Shown here piece after piece: positions 28,765 through 37,609 of a stretch of DNA of 64,000 nucleotides (its first letter is position 1; each line of letters begins with the position of its first letter). This DNA is from Paraburkholderia silvatlantica (GTDB lineage: Bacteria > Pseudomonadota > Gammaproteobacteria > Burkholderiales > Burkholderiaceae): contig NZ_QEOL01000002.1 in assembly GCF_003096715.1 (NCBI RefSeq), positions 372,001 to 436,000 of the forward strand, given 5' to 3'. The notes below the pieces were generated by a model, which searched no databases, was not told where the DNA came from, and saw only the letters and a program-made list of their open reading frames with translations. A program made the position numbers and the translations under genes.

Positions 28765-28889
28765 GCGGGCCGGTGCGGGAAGGACAGGCAGCAACGGGCG
28801 CAGGGCAGGCGCTGCGCGAGCATAGAACAAGCAGGCAAACGCTGCAGCAAGAGACACAGGCAATTCGCTTCCGCAGTTAAATTGCATGG

Positions 28890-28925
28890 GGCCGGAGTCA
28901 GGCGTGAAAGCGCCAACTCCGGGCC
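28890..28925 (+). promoter_or_regulatory. Hairpin in the coxA leader
   Basis: GGCC-GGAGT-CA-GGCG pairs with CGCC-A-ACTCC-GGGCC around the loop TGAAAG, ending 5 bp before the coxA ribosome site AGGAGA. It could slow translation, protect the mRNA 5' end after processing, or be incidental. Confidence 0.45.
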
Positions 28926-28940
28926 GACAGGAGATAAGTC

Positions 28941-30554
28941 ATGTCTAGCATCGGACACGATGTAGCTGGAGGGCACGGCCACGTGCACGGCGACCACGCG
29001 CACGCCACGCCCCACGGCTGGCGCCGCTGGCTGCTGGCGACGAACCACAAGGACATCGGAACGCTGTATCTGCTCTTCTCGTTCGTGATGTTCCTCTCGG
29101 GCGGCGTCATGGCGCTCGCCATTCGTGCGGAGCTGTTCGAGCCGGGCATGCAGATCATGCGCCCCGAGTTCTTCAACCAGCTCACCACGATGCACGGTCT
29201 CATCATGGTGTTCGGCGCGATCATGCCGGCCTTCGTGGGCTTCGCGAACTGGATGATTCCGCTGCAGATCGGCGCTTCGGACATGGCGTTCGCGCGCATG
29301 AACAACTTCAGCTTCTGGCTGCTGCCCGCCGCCGCGTGTCTGCTGGTCGGCTCGTTCTTCGCACCGGGCGGCGCGACCGCCGCGGGCTGGACGCTCTACG
29401 CGCCGCTCTCCACGCAGATGGGCCCGGGCATGGACTTCGCGATCTTCGCGGTGCACATCATGGGCGCCTCGTCGATCATGGGCGGCATCAACATTGTCGT
29501 GACCATCCTGAACCTGCGCGCGCCGGGCATGACGCTCATGAAGATGCCGATGTTCGTGTGGACGTGGCTCATCACCGCCTACCTGCTGATCGCCGTGATG
29601 CCGGTGCTCGCGGGCGCGATCACGATGCTGCTGTTCGACCGCCACTTCGGCACGAGCTTCTTCAACGCTGCCGGCGGCGGCGACCCGGTCATGTACCAGC
29701 ACATCTTCTGGTTCTTCGGGCACCCCGAGGTCTACATCATGATCTTGCCGGCGTTCGGGATCGTCTCGCAGGTCATTCCGGCGTTCTCGCGCAAGCCGCT
29801 GTTCGGCTATAGCTCGATGGTGTACGCCACGGCATCGATTGCGATTCTCTCGTTCATGGTCTGGGCTCACCACATGTTCGCCACCGGCATGCCGGTCACG
29901 GGCCAGCTCTTCTTCATGTACGCGACGATGCTGATCGCCGTGCCGACGGGCGTGAAGGTGTTCAACTGGGTCGCCACCATGTGGCGCGGCTCGCTCACCT
30001 TCGAAACGCCGATGCTGTTCGCGGTGGGCTTCCTCATCGTGTTCACGTTCGGCGGTCTCTCGGGCCTGATGCTCGCCATGGCGCCACTCGACATCCAGTA
30101 TCACGGCACCTATTTCGTGGTCGCGCACTTCCATTACGTGCTGGTGGCGGGATCATTATTCGCGTTGTTTGCGGGCTGGTACTACTGGGCTCCAAAATGG
30201 ACCGGCTGGATGTACAACGAGATGCGCGGCAAGATCCACTTCTGGTGCTCGCTCATCTTCTTCAACCTCGCGTTCCTGCCGATGCACTTCGTCGGCCTGG
30301 CCGGCATGCCGCGCCGCTACGCCGACTATCCGGCCCAGTTCACCGACTGGAACCAGGTGATCACGATCGGCGCCTTCGGCTTCGGACTTTCTCAGGTGTA
30401 CTTCCTGTTTGCGGTGGCGCTGCCTGCGTATCGCGGCGGCGGCGAACTGGAGAAGGCCGGCGACAAGCCGTGGGACGGTGCAACGGGCCTCGAGTGGACC
30501 GTGCCGAGCCCGGCGCCGTTCCACACGTTCGAGAATCCGCCGACGGTCGAGTGA
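28941..30554 (+). CDS. coxA: Cytochrome c oxidase subunit I
   Basis: 537-aa catalytic subunit with 12 membrane segments carrying heme a and the heme a3-CuB centre. The low-spin heme His is in LTTMHGLIMVFGA. The CuB His and cross-linked Tyr are in FGHPEVYIMILPAFG, the second pair in WAHHMFATGM, and the heme a3 and a ligands in VAHFHYVLVAGS. The His-rich N-terminus (GHDVAGGHGHVHGDHAHATPHGW) is unusual and may bind metal. It sits between coxB and assembly genes. It is an aa3-type (A-family) enzyme, since the Tyr of the K channel is present. Confidence 0.97.
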   Translation: MSSIGHDVAGGHGHVHGDHAHATPHGWRRWLLATNHKDIGTLYLLFSFVMFLSGGVMALAIRAELFEPGMQIMRPEFFNQLTTMHGLIMVFGAIMPAFVGFANWMIPLQIGASDMAFARMNNFSFWLLPAAACLLVGSFFAPGGATAAGWTLYAPLSTQMGPGMDFAIFAVHIMGASSIMGGINIVVTILNLRAPGMTLMKMPMFVWTWLITAYLLIAVMPVLAGAITMLLFDRHFGTSFFNAAGGGDPVMYQHIFWFFGHPEVYIMILPAFGIVSQVIPAFSRKPLFGYSSMVYATASIAILSFMVWAHHMFATGMPVTGQLFFMYATMLIAVPTGVKVFNWVATMWRGSLTFETPMLFAVGFLIVFTFGGLSGLMLAMAPLDIQYHGTYFVVAHFHYVLVAGSLFALFAGWYYWAPKWTGWMYNEMRGKIHFWCSLIFFNLAFLPMHFVGLAGMPRRYADYPAQFTDWNQVITIGAFGFGLSQVYFLFAVALPAYRGGGELEKAGDKPWDGATGLEWTVPSPAPFHTFENPPTVE

Positions 30555-30655
30555 GCCGTTGAGTCTGTGGCGTCCGGCTGTGCGCAGCCGGGCGCAAACG
30601 AAGTCAGCGGTCTTCACGCAGTCTTCATCGGAGCACGTACGAGAGGCCATTCACG

Positions 30656-30832
30656 ATGCAAGGAGAAGCCGCGGCCGGCCGCGCTGAACGCATGACCCGG
30701 GATCCACAAAAAAGACGCACGCCCGAGCAGATCCGCGCGGGCAATCTGCGGCTCGGCCTCATTCTGTTGGCCGTCGTAGTCGGTTTCTTTGTGGCTGCCG
30801 TCGTCAAGCAGGTGTATTTCCCCGGCCACTGA
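30656..30832 (+). CDS. Small single-pass membrane protein, cytochrome oxidase assembly type
   Basis: 58-aa gene in the coxA-ctaG gap. The basic N-terminus (MTRDPQKRRTPEQIRAGNLR) precedes one membrane helix (LGLILLAVVVGFFVAAVV) and ends KQVYFPGH. ATG 30656 follows GAGAGG; ATG 30692 is an alternative. The same position in related genomes holds a protein annotated as cytochrome oxidase small assembly protein. It resembles the N-terminal anchor of CtaG-like proteins and probably helps oxidase assembly; the mechanism is unknown. Confidence 0.8.
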   Translation: MQGEAAAGRAERMTRDPQKRRTPEQIRAGNLRLGLILLAVVVGFFVAAVVKQVYFPGH

Positions 30833-30872
30833 CGCGCAGCGCGTTTGCCGGAAGATCGTTCGAGGAAGTCCG

Positions 30873-31448
30873 ATGTCCACGCAAGCTGGAAATGATCGCG
30901 CGTTCAACCGGTCGATGCTCATCAAGCTCGTCGTCGTGGCGCTGCTGATGTTCGGATTCGGCTTTGCGCTCGTGCCGATGTATCGCGCGATCTGCCAGGT
31001 CACCGGCATCAACAACCTGGTGCAGCGCGACGCCACCGGGCGCGAGGCGCGCAACACGCAGGTGGACATGACGCGCACGATCTCCGTGGAGTTCGACGCG
31101 AACGCACGCGGGCTGCTCGGTTTCAAGCCGGAGCAAACGAGCCTCGACGTGCATCCGGGCGAAGTCATGACGGTGATGTACGACATTTCGAACAACGAAG
31201 GACGCACGATCGACGCGCAGGCCATTCCGAGCTACGCGCCGAAGCAGGCGACGGAGTACTTCCGCAAGATCGAGTGTTTCTGCTTCACGCAGCAGGTCCT
31301 GAAGGCGAACGAGACGAAGCGCATGCCGGTGGTGTTCGTGATCGACCCCAAGCTGCCGAAGGACGTGAAGACGATCACGCTGTCGTACACGTTCTTCGAA
31401 CTGAACAAGCCGGCCGTGCCGCCGCCGAAGCAGTCGGCGGGCGCATGA
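30873..31448 (+). CDS. ctaG: Cytochrome c oxidase assembly protein CtaG (Cox11 family)
   Basis: 191-aa protein that delivers copper to the CuB site of subunit I. A single N-terminal membrane helix (MLIKLVVVALLMFGFGFALVP) is followed by MYRAICQVTGINN and a periplasmic immunoglobulin-like fold. The copper-binding CFCF motif is in RKIECFCFTQQVLKANE, and MPVVFVIDPKLPKDVKTITLSYTFF closes the domain. ATG 30873 follows CGAGGAAG. It lies 40 bp after the small assembly protein gene and is clearly in the same operon. Confidence 0.96.
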   Translation: MSTQAGNDRAFNRSMLIKLVVVALLMFGFGFALVPMYRAICQVTGINNLVQRDATGREARNTQVDMTRTISVEFDANARGLLGFKPEQTSLDVHPGEVMTVMYDISNNEGRTIDAQAIPSYAPKQATEYFRKIECFCFTQQVLKANETKRMPVVFVIDPKLPKDVKTITLSYTFFELNKPAVPPPKQSAGA

Positions 31449-31491
31449 GGCTTCGGAGCCGGGATCAACGAGGCCAGGAGGCGAAAGGCGC

Positions 31492-31719
31492 ATGAGCGAC
31501 GAACGCGGCGGTGCAGATGCAGGGCCGGCGAAGAAGAAGGGCGGCATCCTGCAGGTGATGAAAGCGGTGGCGTGGTCCTTTCTCGGCGTGCGCAAGCGCG
31601 CCGACCTCGAAGACGACGCCGCGAACCTGCACCCCGTGCAGTTGATCATCGCGGGCATCATCGGTGCGGTGCTGTTCATCGTCGTGCTGCTGCTGATCGT
31701 GCACGCGGTGGTGGGATGA
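31492..31719 (+). CDS. DUF2970 family small membrane protein
   Basis: 75-aa protein. Residues 20-74 form a DUF2970 unit: LQVMKAVAWSFLGVRKRADLEDD, then a single membrane helix LIIAGIIGAVLFIVVLLLIVHAVV. The cytoplasmic start is Lys/Gly-rich. The family is mostly found between ctaG and ctaE in beta-proteobacterial oxidase clusters, as here, so a role in assembly or stability of the oxidase is likely but unproven. The spacing to ctaE is 104 bp. Confidence 0.85.
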   Translation: MSDERGGADAGPAKKKGGILQVMKAVAWSFLGVRKRADLEDDAANLHPVQLIIAGIIGAVLFIVVLLLIVHAVVG

Positions 31720-31823
31720 GTTTTTCGCGCGCAACGCCGCGCGCGATGCAGTGAATAACGAGGACACACTCGGATCAATGCAGCCGGCGATGTCCGGTGC
31801 AACTGGAAACTGGAGAAACTGGC

Positions 31824-32681
31824 ATGAGCGGCCAAAACGATAGCCCGTACTACTTCGTACCGCATCCGTCGCGGCACCCGATCAGCGCGTCCATTGGGCT
31901 TCTGGTCATGCTCGCGTCGCTCGCCTCGTGGATCAACGGCGAGTCGTGGGCGCCGATCGGCGTGCTCGTCGGCTTGCTGTGGCTGCTCTTCACGCTGTGG
32001 CACTGGTTCGGCGACGCCATCGCCGAATCCGAGGGCGGCATGTACGGCAAGCGTGTCGACGTGTCGTACCGGTGGAGCATGAGCTGGTTCATCTTCTCCG
32101 AAGTGATGTTCTTCGGCGCGTTCTTCGGCGCGCTCTTCTACGCGCGCGCGATCGCCCTGCATCAGCTCGGCAGCCTCGACTACAAGCTGATCTGGCCGGA
32201 CTTCTCGGCCATCTGGCCGAACAACGGTCCCGCGGCGCTGGTCTCGCACTTCCGCTCGATGACGCCGTGGCCCGTGCCGACCATCAACACGGCGCTGCTG
32301 CTGTCCTCGGGTGCGACGCTCACGGTTTCGCACCATGCGCTGCGCGACAACCATCGCTCGAAGGCCATCGCCTGGCTCGCCGCGACGATCGTGCTGGGCG
32401 TGTGCTTCCTCTTCCTGCAGGCGTTCGAATACATCCATGCGTACAACGAACTGAACCTCACGCTCGCTTCGGGCATCTACGGTTCGACGTTCTTCCTGCT
32501 CACGGGCTTCCACGGCTTCCACGTGTTCCTGGGCGGCACGATGCTGACTGTCGTGATGATCCGGCTCATTCGCGGCCACTTCACCGCGGAGCATCACTTC
32601 GCATTCGAAGGCGCGGCATGGTACTGGCACTTCGTTGACGTGGTGTGGCTCGGCCTCTACGTCGTCGTGTACTGGCTGTGA
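31824..32681 (+). CDS. ctaE: Cytochrome c oxidase subunit III
   Basis: 285-aa subunit with seven membrane segments that binds lipid and supports proton uptake into subunit I. MSGQNDSPYYFVPHPSRHPISASIGLL is the typical start; ATG 31824 lies 27 bases inside the longest open frame. SWFIFSEVMFFGAFFGALFYARA, SHHALRDNHRSKAI, FQAFEYIHAYNELNLTL and GFHGFHVFLGGTML are family hallmarks. It ends the first run of oxidase genes and is followed by a strong terminator. Confidence 0.97.
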   Translation: MSGQNDSPYYFVPHPSRHPISASIGLLVMLASLASWINGESWAPIGVLVGLLWLLFTLWHWFGDAIAESEGGMYGKRVDVSYRWSMSWFIFSEVMFFGAFFGALFYARAIALHQLGSLDYKLIWPDFSAIWPNNGPAALVSHFRSMTPWPVPTINTALLLSSGATLTVSHHALRDNHRSKAIAWLAATIVLGVCFLFLQAFEYIHAYNELNLTLASGIYGSTFFLLTGFHGFHVFLGGTMLTVVMIRLIRGHFTAEHHFAFEGAAWYWHFVDVVWLGLYVVVYWL

Positions 32682-32730
32682 TGCGTGGTGCGCCGCGCGC
32701 GTCGCGGCGCGCGGAACGGGAATGAAACCA

Positions 32731-32769
32731 GGCGCCGCCCGACCTCGTCGGCGCGGCGCCTTGTGTTTT
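32731..32769 (+). terminator. Terminator after ctaE
   Basis: GGCGCCGC (32731-32738) pairs with GCGGCGCC (32753-32760), extended by CCGAC/GTCGG with one bulge. TTGTGTTTT follows. Confidence 0.85.
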
Positions 32770-32815
32770 CCGCAATGAAGTTTGCGCGGCAGTGTTCGGT
32801 GAGGGCCAGCCGCGC

Positions 32816-33025
32816 TCAGCGACCGTAAGGAATGCCGGTGGACTGGATCCAGCCCATCCAGTGCGCGAACAGGATGAACAGGAATAGCGAAATGGAAAGG
32901 CCCACGCGCGTGGCGAGCGACCAGACCATCCGCTTGGTGCGGCCCCGGTCGTGCATCATGAAGTAGAGCGCGGAGATCATGCTCGCGATGATCAGCGCGA
33001 ACGCAACGGGGACGAGTATGTGCAT
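32816..33025 (-). CDS. Small twin-transmembrane protein (DUF2909 family)
   Basis: 69-aa protein from ATG 33025 (MHILVPVAFALIIASMISALYFMMHD); ATG 33046 would add seven residues and neither has a strong ribosome site. Two membrane helices (about 3-23 and 40-60) flank a basic loop, DRGRTKRMVWSLATRVG, ending WMGWIQSTGIPYGR. The family is conserved beside beta-proteobacterial oxidase genes. It is the only gene in the cluster on the minus strand, sitting between ctaE and surf1. Confidence 0.8.
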   Translation of the reverse strand: MHILVPVAFALIIASMISALYFMMHDRGRTKRMVWSLATRVGLSISLFLFILFAHWMGWIQSTGIPYGR

Positions 33026-33130
33026 GAAGTTCACGGAATTTGGCATGCCTGAAAACGTCTGTCTCATTATCGCACCACGCTGCGTGGCGCGGGGTTCGAT
33101 CACGGGTATCTCACGCATCGGACGTGCCCA

Positions 33131-33940
33131 ATGAAATTCCGGCTCGTCCCCGCGTTGCTCATCCTGATCGTGATGGCCGTGACGATCCGGCTCGGCTTCT
33201 GGCAGCGCGACCGCGCGCATCAGAAGGAGGCGCTGCAGGCACAAATCACGCAGTACGAATCGTCTGCGCCGCAGCCGGTGGGCGCCGCGCCGCTCGCGCT
33301 GAAGGACATCGAGTTCCATCGTGTGCGGGCGACGGGCACGTTCCTGCCCGAGCGCGCGGTGTATCTCGACAATCGGCCGTATAACGATCAGCCGGGCTTC
33401 TATGTCGTGATGCCGCTTAAACTCGAAGGCGGCGGCTACGTGCTGGTCAATCGCGGCTGGCTGCCGCGCAACATCGCGGACCGCGCCGCGATCGCGCCCT
33501 ATGTCACGCCGCCTGGGCCGGTCGTCGTGGAAGGCATTGCGCGCGCGGACGCCTCGCGCGCGTTCGAACTCGGTGCGGGCGGCTCTGCAGCGCATCAGAA
33601 GATACGGCAGAATCTCGGCGTCGCTTCCTACGCAGCGGAAACCGGGTTGCCGCTGCAACCGTTCGTGATCCAGCAAACCGGTTTCGTGCCGGCCTTCAAG
33701 GACGGGCTCGTGCGCGACTGGCCGGCGCCGGATACCGATGTCGAGCGCAACTACGGCTACATGCTCCAGTGGTGGGGCATGGCGCTCGCTGCCCTCGGTT
33801 TCGGCCTGTTTGCGGCCCGTAAGGCTGCGAAAAGCGCTGCGAAAAGCGCTGCGACAAAAGCGCGCACCGAAGGCGAGGCCGGGCGGCACGCCGAAGCGCC
33901 CGGAAGGCCAGGCACAGGCAGCGCAAAGGACGCCCGATGA
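33131..33940 (+). CDS. SURF1 family cytochrome oxidase assembly protein
   Basis: 269-aa membrane protein with two transmembrane segments, N-terminal (about 4-18) and C-terminal (about 210-228, YMLQWWGMALAALGFGLFA), around a periplasmic domain. SURF1 helps insert heme a into subunit I. LGFWQRDRAHQKEALQAQI, FHRVRATGTFLPERAVYLDNRPYNDQPGFYVVMPL and LVNRGWLPRN are the family core. After the last helix there is an unusual Lys/Ala repeat tail (KAAKSAAKSAATKARTEGEAG), about 35 residues. The downstream Sco-like gene follows closely. Confidence 0.92.
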   Translation: MKFRLVPALLILIVMAVTIRLGFWQRDRAHQKEALQAQITQYESSAPQPVGAAPLALKDIEFHRVRATGTFLPERAVYLDNRPYNDQPGFYVVMPLKLEGGGYVLVNRGWLPRNIADRAAIAPYVTPPGPVVVEGIARADASRAFELGAGGSAAHQKIRQNLGVASYAAETGLPLQPFVIQQTGFVPAFKDGLVRDWPAPDTDVERNYGYMLQWWGMALAALGFGLFAARKAAKSAAKSAATKARTEGEAGRHAEAPGRPGTGSAKDAR

Positions 33941-34040
33941 TCCGTCGGACGAATCAATGGCATCCGACATGATCCGGACAACGGCGCCGCGCATGCAGCA
34001 CATGGACAACCGACAGCGACAGAAGCGAGGTTTCACGAGA

Positions 34041-34709
34041 GTGTCGACGCAATCCCCCCGTTCCGCCCCGGTCGCACAGCCGGCCGCCACGTCCGCGCAG
34101 AAGGACGCGCACCAGGACGCGCACAAGAACGCAAAGCGGCGCGGCCGCTGGACGCTGCTCATCATTGCGCTCATTTGCGGCGCGCCGATCGCGATTTCGT
34201 ACTTCACGTACTACGTGATCAAGCCAAAGGGCGGCACGACGAGCTATGGCGCGCTCATCGAGCCGCAGCGGCCCATTCCCGGCGCGCTCATGGTGACGGG
34301 CGAAGACGGTCATGAAGTGCCGCTCGCCTCGCTCAAGGGCCGCTGGCTGATGATCTCGGCGAATGGCGGGGACTGTGATGAAGCCTGCGCGACGAAGCTC
34401 TATTTCATGCGCCAGGTGCGCGCGACGCAGGGCCCGGAGCGCGAGCGCATCGTCACGGTCTGGCTGCGTACCGATGACGCAGGTGTCCCTGCGAAAGTGA
34501 AGGGCGCCTACGCGGACACGCGCATGCTGCGCGCCGATCCGGTCGCCGTTGCTGCGTGGCTGCCCGCGACGCCGACGACGAAAGACACCGACCACATCTA
34601 TCTGGTCGATCCGAACGGCAACCTGATGATGCGATTCCCGGCGCACGCCGATCCGTCGAAAATCAAACAAGACGTCACTAAACTGCTCAAGTGGTCCCGC
34701 ATCGGTTAA
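34041..34709 (+). CDS. Sco-like membrane-anchored thioredoxin-fold protein
   Basis: I favour GTG 34041 (222 aa) since GCGAGG precedes it; ATG 33957 in the same frame would give 250 aa. A cytoplasmic Ala/Gln/Lys-rich start leads to one membrane helix (GRWTLLIIALICGAPIAISYFTYY) and a periplasmic domain. GDCDEACATKLYFMRQVRA places a CxxxC where Sco proteins have CPDVC. TKDTDHIYLVDPNGNLMMRFP supplies a His at the position of the third Sco copper ligand. The role is probably copper handling for CuA or CuB. It lacks the lipobox and Pro of the true sco gene downstream. Confidence 0.8.
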   Translation: MSTQSPRSAPVAQPAATSAQKDAHQDAHKNAKRRGRWTLLIIALICGAPIAISYFTYYVIKPKGGTTSYGALIEPQRPIPGALMVTGEDGHEVPLASLKGRWLMISANGGDCDEACATKLYFMRQVRATQGPERERIVTVWLRTDDAGVPAKVKGAYADTRMLRADPVAVAAWLPATPTTKDTDHIYLVDPNGNLMMRFPAHADPSKIKQDVTKLLKWSRIG

Positions 34710-34747
34710 GGTGCGCAGCGCGAGTCTGACAGAGAAGAGTAAGAGAG

Positions 34748-35857
34748 ATGTTTATCCTGGAGCTGGGCCTGATTGGCCTGTGCATCGCGTTGTTGCCGCT
34801 CTCGTGGGTCTGGGTGAAGGCCGACGACAACAAGTTTCGCAAGCTCGTGTGGCTCACGACGTTCATGACGCTCGACCTCGTGATGTTCGGCGGCTTCACG
34901 CGCCTGACCGACTCGGGCCTCGGCTGTCCTGACTGGCCGGGCTGCTATGGCACGTCGTCGCCATTTATCGCGCATGCGCAGATTGCCGCGGCGCATCTCG
35001 CCATGCCGAGCGGCCCCGTGAGCATGACGAAGGCGTGGATCGAGATGATCCACCGCTATTTCGCCATGGCCATCGGTGTCCTGATCATCGCGCAGATGGC
35101 GATTGCCTGGCGCGCGCGCATCAAGCGCCTGCCGCTGCATGTGTCGCCGTGGTGGCCCACCGCGCTGCTCGGGCTGATCCTCGTGCAGGGCGTGTTCGGC
35201 GCGTGGACGGTGACGATGAAACTGCAGCCCGTCATCGTCACCACGCACCTCCTGCTCGGCCTCACGCTGCTCGGCTCGCTCGCGTGGCTCGGCGCGCGCA
35301 TGACGCCGCTGCCCGCCTACGAGCCCGATGCCGCGCGCTGGCGCGTGGCCGCGCTGGCGGCGCTCGGGCTGCTCGTTTTGCAGATCGCGCTGGGCGGCTG
35401 GGTGAGCACGAACTACGCGGTGCTCGCCTGCACCGACTTCCCGACCTGCAACGGCGCGTGGATTCCGCCGATGGATTTCCATCACGGCTTCCACCTGTGG
35501 CGCGCGCTCGGCATGGACGGCAACGGCGACGTGATCACGCAGGACGCGCTCGTCGCGATCCACTGGACGCACCGTACGTTCGCGTTCGTCGTGATCGCTT
35601 ATCTGGTATGGTTCGCCCTCAAGTTGCGACGCTATGTCTCGCTGCGACGCCCGGCAAACTGGATCATGATCGTCATCTTTATCCAGTTTTTGACTGGGCT
35701 TTCCAACATCGTGCTGCAGTGGCCGCTGCCCGTCGCAGTGGCGCACAACGGTGGCGCGGCGGTCCTGCTGCTTTTGGTCGTCGTGCTAAACTTTCGAATT
35801 GCTTGTAGCCGCCCCGGCCGCGCCGTTCTCCCAGCGCGCGACACCGCTGCGGTGTGA
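34748..35857 (+). CDS. ctaA: Heme A synthase (CtaA/COX15 family)
   Basis: 369-aa membrane enzyme converting heme O to heme A. Two four-helix halves are visible. FGGFTRLTDSGLGCPDWPGCYG near the start, EMIHRYFAMAIG (heme His), VTTHLLLGLTLLGSLAW, and in the second half GGWVSTNYAVLACTDFPTCNG, AIHWTHRTFAFVV and QWPLPVAVAHNGGAAVLLL carry the conserved His and Cys pairs. It follows the Sco-like gene by 38 bp with an AAGAGAG ribosome site and precedes ctaB by 9 bp. Confidence 0.96.
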   Translation: MFILELGLIGLCIALLPLSWVWVKADDNKFRKLVWLTTFMTLDLVMFGGFTRLTDSGLGCPDWPGCYGTSSPFIAHAQIAAAHLAMPSGPVSMTKAWIEMIHRYFAMAIGVLIIAQMAIAWRARIKRLPLHVSPWWPTALLGLILVQGVFGAWTVTMKLQPVIVTTHLLLGLTLLGSLAWLGARMTPLPAYEPDAARWRVAALAALGLLVLQIALGGWVSTNYAVLACTDFPTCNGAWIPPMDFHHGFHLWRALGMDGNGDVITQDALVAIHWTHRTFAFVVIAYLVWFALKLRRYVSLRRPANWIMIVIFIQFLTGLSNIVLQWPLPVAVAHNGGAAVLLLLVVVLNFRIACSRPGRAVLPARDTAAV

Positions 35858-35866
35858 TCCCGCCCT

Positions 35867-36772
35867 ATGGAAAGTACAACCTTATCCCAGACGCCCGGTA
35901 GCCGGATTTCCCAATATCTCGCGCTCACCAAGCCGCGCGTCACGCAACTCGCCGTGTTTTGCGCCGTCATCGGCATGTTCCTCGCCGTGCCGGGCATGGT
36001 GCCCTGGAAGCAGCTGATCGGCGGCACCGTCGGCATCTGGCTCACGGCCGGTGCGGCCTTCGCGATCAACTGTCTCGTCGAGCAAAAGGTGGATGCGCGC
36101 ATGCGTCGCACTGCCTGGCGTCCTTCAGCGCGCGGCGAGATCACGAGCACCCAGATCCTGATCTTCTCGGCGGTGATCGGCGGCCTCGGCATGTGGGTGC
36201 TGTACACGTTCACCAATCCGCTCACCATGTGGCTTACGGTCGCGACCTTCATTGGCTACGCGATCATCTACACGCTGCTGCTCAAGCCGGCCACGCCGCA
36301 GAACATCGTGATCGGCGGCGCCTCGGGCGCCATGCCGCCGGCGCTCGGCTGGGCCGCGGTGACGGGCCACGTGCCCGGCGACGCCTGGATTCTCGTGCTC
36401 ATTATTTTCGTGTGGACGCCGCCGCATTTCTGGGCGCTCGCGCTCTACCGCCGCAAGGACTACGAAAACGCCGGCCTGCCGATGCTGCCGAACACGCACG
36501 GCGAAAAGTACACGCGTCTGCACATCCTGCTCTACACCGTGATCCTGTTCGCGGTCACGCTGATGCCTTACATCTCGGGCATGAGCGGCGTGCTGTATCT
36601 GGCTGCGGCCGTGCTGCTCGGCGCGGTGTTCCTCGCCTACGCGTGGAAGATCTACGTCGAGTATTCCGACGCACTGGCGCGCAAGACTTTCCGCTATTCG
36701 ATCGTCTACCTCTCGTTGCTGTTCGTGGCGCTGCTCGTCGACCATTACGTGCATGCGCTCATCGCGGCGTAA
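35867..36772 (+). CDS. ctaB: Protoheme IX farnesyltransferase (heme O synthase)
   Basis: 301-aa UbiA-family enzyme that adds farnesyl to heme B. The Mg-diphosphate motif is the family's [19 protein letters not shown], with the second polar loop [30 protein letters not shown]. Multiple membrane segments complete the protein. Also called cyoE. It is packed between ctaA (9 bp) and sco (4 bp), so these three are cotranscribed. Confidence 0.97.
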   Translation: MESTTLSQTPGSRISQYLALTKPRVTQLAVFCAVIGMFLAVPGMVPWKQLIGGTVGIWLTAGAAFAINCLVEQKVDARMRRTAWRPSARGEITSTQILIFSAVIGGLGMWVLYTFTNPLTMWLTVATFIGYAIIYTLLLKPATPQNIVIGGASGAMPPALGWAAVTGHVPGDAWILVLIIFVWTPPHFWALALYRRKDYENAGLPMLPNTHGEKYTRLHILLYTVILFAVTLMPYISGMSGVLYLAAAVLLGAVFLAYAWKIYVEYSDALARKTFRYSIVYLSLLFVALLVDHYVHALIAA

Positions 36773-36776
36773 CGAC

Positions 36777-37418
36777 ATGGCCCACCGCACGCTTGCGCGC
36801 CTTGCGCGCGCCACGGTCGTCGCGCTTGCCGCTGCAGGCGCACTCGGCGGCACGCTGGTTCTCGGGGGCTGCGGCCAGCAGCCGCCCTCGTTCTCGAACC
36901 TCGACATCACCGGCAATACGCAGTTCGGCAAGGACTTCGCATTGCCCGACACCAGCGGCAAGACGCGCACGCTCGCCGACTTCAAGGACAAGGTGGTCGT
37001 GCTGTTCTTCGGCTACACGCACTGTCCGGACGTCTGCCCGACCACCATGGCCGAGCTTTCGCAGGCGCTCCAGCAGTTGGGCCCCGATGCGGCGAAGCGC
37101 GTGCAGGTGCTGTTCGTCACCGTCGATCCCGAGCGCGACACGCCGCAGATCCTGAGCCAGTACGCGGCCGCGTTCAATCCGGCCTTCATTGGGCTGCGCC
37201 CGGCCAACGAGGACCAGCTCAAGCAGGTGGCGAAGGATTTCCGCGTGTACTACGCGAAGGTGCCCGGCAACACGCCGGACAGCTACACGATGGACCACAC
37301 CGCTGCGAGCTACGTGTTCGACACGACCGGCAAGCTGCGCCTCTTTGCGCGCGACGGGCAGGGCGTCACGCCCTGGCTGCACGATCTGAAGATCCTCCTC
37401 GGCTCGAATCCCGACTAA
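36777..37418 (+). CDS. Sco1/SenC copper-chaperone lipoprotein
   Basis: 213-aa protein. The signal peptide ends in a lipobox (LVLGGC, Cys at about residue 35), so it is probably a membrane-attached lipoprotein. The thioredoxin-like domain has the copper motif CPDVC in FFGYTHCPDVCPTTMAEL, VTVDPERDTPQIL, and the third ligand His in YTMDHTAASYVFD. Sco proteins metallate the CuA site of subunit II. ATG 36777 is used, 4 bp after the ctaB stop. It ends the oxidase cluster. Confidence 0.95.
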   Translation: MAHRTLARLARATVVALAAAGALGGTLVLGGCGQQPPSFSNLDITGNTQFGKDFALPDTSGKTRTLADFKDKVVVLFFGYTHCPDVCPTTMAELSQALQQLGPDAAKRVQVLFVTVDPERDTPQILSQYAAAFNPAFIGLRPANEDQLKQVAKDFRVYYAKVPGNTPDSYTMDHTAASYVFDTTGKLRLFARDGQGVTPWLHDLKILLGSNPD

Positions 37419-37609
37419 GGGACGTCCGGCGTGTTCGCCTCGAGAGGCGCACACGCGCCGCGCGCTTCAGGGCCGCGCGGGCATACCAGTATGCGAATTC
37501 ATTATTTCCGGCAACTGGTTCCATATGAGACGATTTATATTGTCCGGCAGACGGCGCACCACGCCGCGGAATCGGAGCAACACCAAAACCATGCAGGAAC
37601 ACCATCTTC

